A DNA stretch of 64,000 bases, taken from positions 1 to 64,000 of the forward strand of contig NZ_JAAJTJ010000019.1 in NCBI RefSeq assembly GCF_011030405.1. The letters run 5' to 3'. Under the pieces are notes generated by a model. That model was not told where the DNA came from. It worked only from the letters and a program-made list of their open reading frames with translations, and did no database searches. A program made the translations under genes and the position numbers. Of the stretch, positions 63,801-64,000 are shown one piece after another (within the stretch, counting starts at the first letter, position 1; every line of letters starts with the position of its first letter). Source of the stretch: Parapedobacter sp. SGR-10. GTDB lineage: Bacteria; Bacteroidota; Bacteroidia; Sphingobacteriales; Sphingobacteriaceae.

Positions 63801-64000
63801 TTACTTGATTCCCAATTTGGTTTTTACATCCGCAGAAATATCCTCTCCTCCTTGGAAGTAGATCACCGAACCGGCTGCCAAGTCCAAAACATAGGTAAAA
63901 CCTTTTTCTTGGGCTACAGAGTTGATCGCGGTCATGACCTTGGTCTGTATTGGAGCCATCAGTTCTTGTTGTTTCTTTTCAAAATCCTCACGGGCAACCT
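63801..64000 (-). CDS. OmpH/Skp-family periplasmic chaperone (partial, C-terminal end)
   Basis: Only the last 66 codons are in the window; the gene continues past 64000. The translated end contains FEKKQQELMAPIQTKVMTA, QEKGFTYVLDLAAGSVIYF and SADVKTKLGIK before the stop at 63801-63803. The helical KxQQELxxPI segment and the GFTYVLD strand are typical of the C-terminal part of OmpH/Skp chaperones, which escort outer-membrane proteins through the periplasm. Confidence 0.8.
   Translation of the reverse strand, partial: VAREDFEKKQQELMAPIQTKVMTAINSVAQEKGFTYVLDLAAGSVIYFQGGEDISADVKTKLGIK

Overview
The window looks like chromosomal DNA of a Bacteroidota bacterium, most likely a member of the Sphingobacteriaceae (Sphingobacterium/Pedobacter-like; the genus cannot be fixed from sequence alone). 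The grounds are a SusC/SusD pair, type IX secretion system (T9SS) proteins with CHU_C-type C-terminal domains, a PorP/SprF protein, A-rich leaders in place of Shine-Dalgarno sites, promoters of the TTG-N19-TAnnTTTG type, and a DnaE carrying a fused proofreading exonuclease domain.

Layout. 1-12,900 is mostly housekeeping: an APC permease, a methyltransferase, a HAD phosphatase, tRNA-Arg, an alpha/beta hydrolase, a patatin-like lipase, an LEA-like lipoprotein, folD, lepA, and an overlapping trio of glycosyltransferase, FKBP isomerase and aldo/keto reductase. The gene-poor stretch 3603-4652 holds a MITE-like element with target duplications, a 31-codon acidic peptide ORF and a second dispersed repeat. 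12,989-20,600 carries a zinc-dependent phospholipase C-like protein, a 1228-residue T9SS cargo protein, queE, a PorE-like OmpA protein and a candidate small RNA.

20,600-35,730 is a carbohydrate island. It has a Nudix-fold regulator and uxaB-uxaA (hexuronate catabolism), then a LacI-family regulator, a GH109 alpha-N-acetylgalactosaminidase, a NagB-type deaminase, a GH114/GHL15-like putative glycosidase, a divergent SGNH/CE12-like acetylesterase and a SusC-SusD pair. The GH109 and SusC promoters share a LacI-type operator, its spacing to the -7 box, and start-site sequence, so the two transcription units probably form one regulon for an amino-sugar (GalNAc/GalN) glycan.

35,770-46,285 holds a DUF5686 outer-membrane protein, a second dispersed element with inverted ends and a 10-bp target duplication, tcdA, a TatD-family hydrolase, dnaE, trxA and an esterase lipoprotein. 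46,315-62,504 is a minus-strand block resembling the Flavobacterium sprB locus: a 3434-residue repetitive adhesin, then PorP/SprF, a PorE-like OmpA protein, two small secreted proteins and a short CHU_C protein. One small protein contains a module also found in the adhesin. Beyond it lie two tandem paralogous XRE regulators; an 18-bp palindrome overlapping the adhesin promoter recurs in part before the first of them. The window ends inside an OmpH/Skp-like chaperone gene. No rRNA, CRISPR array, prophage or intact transposase gene was seen.
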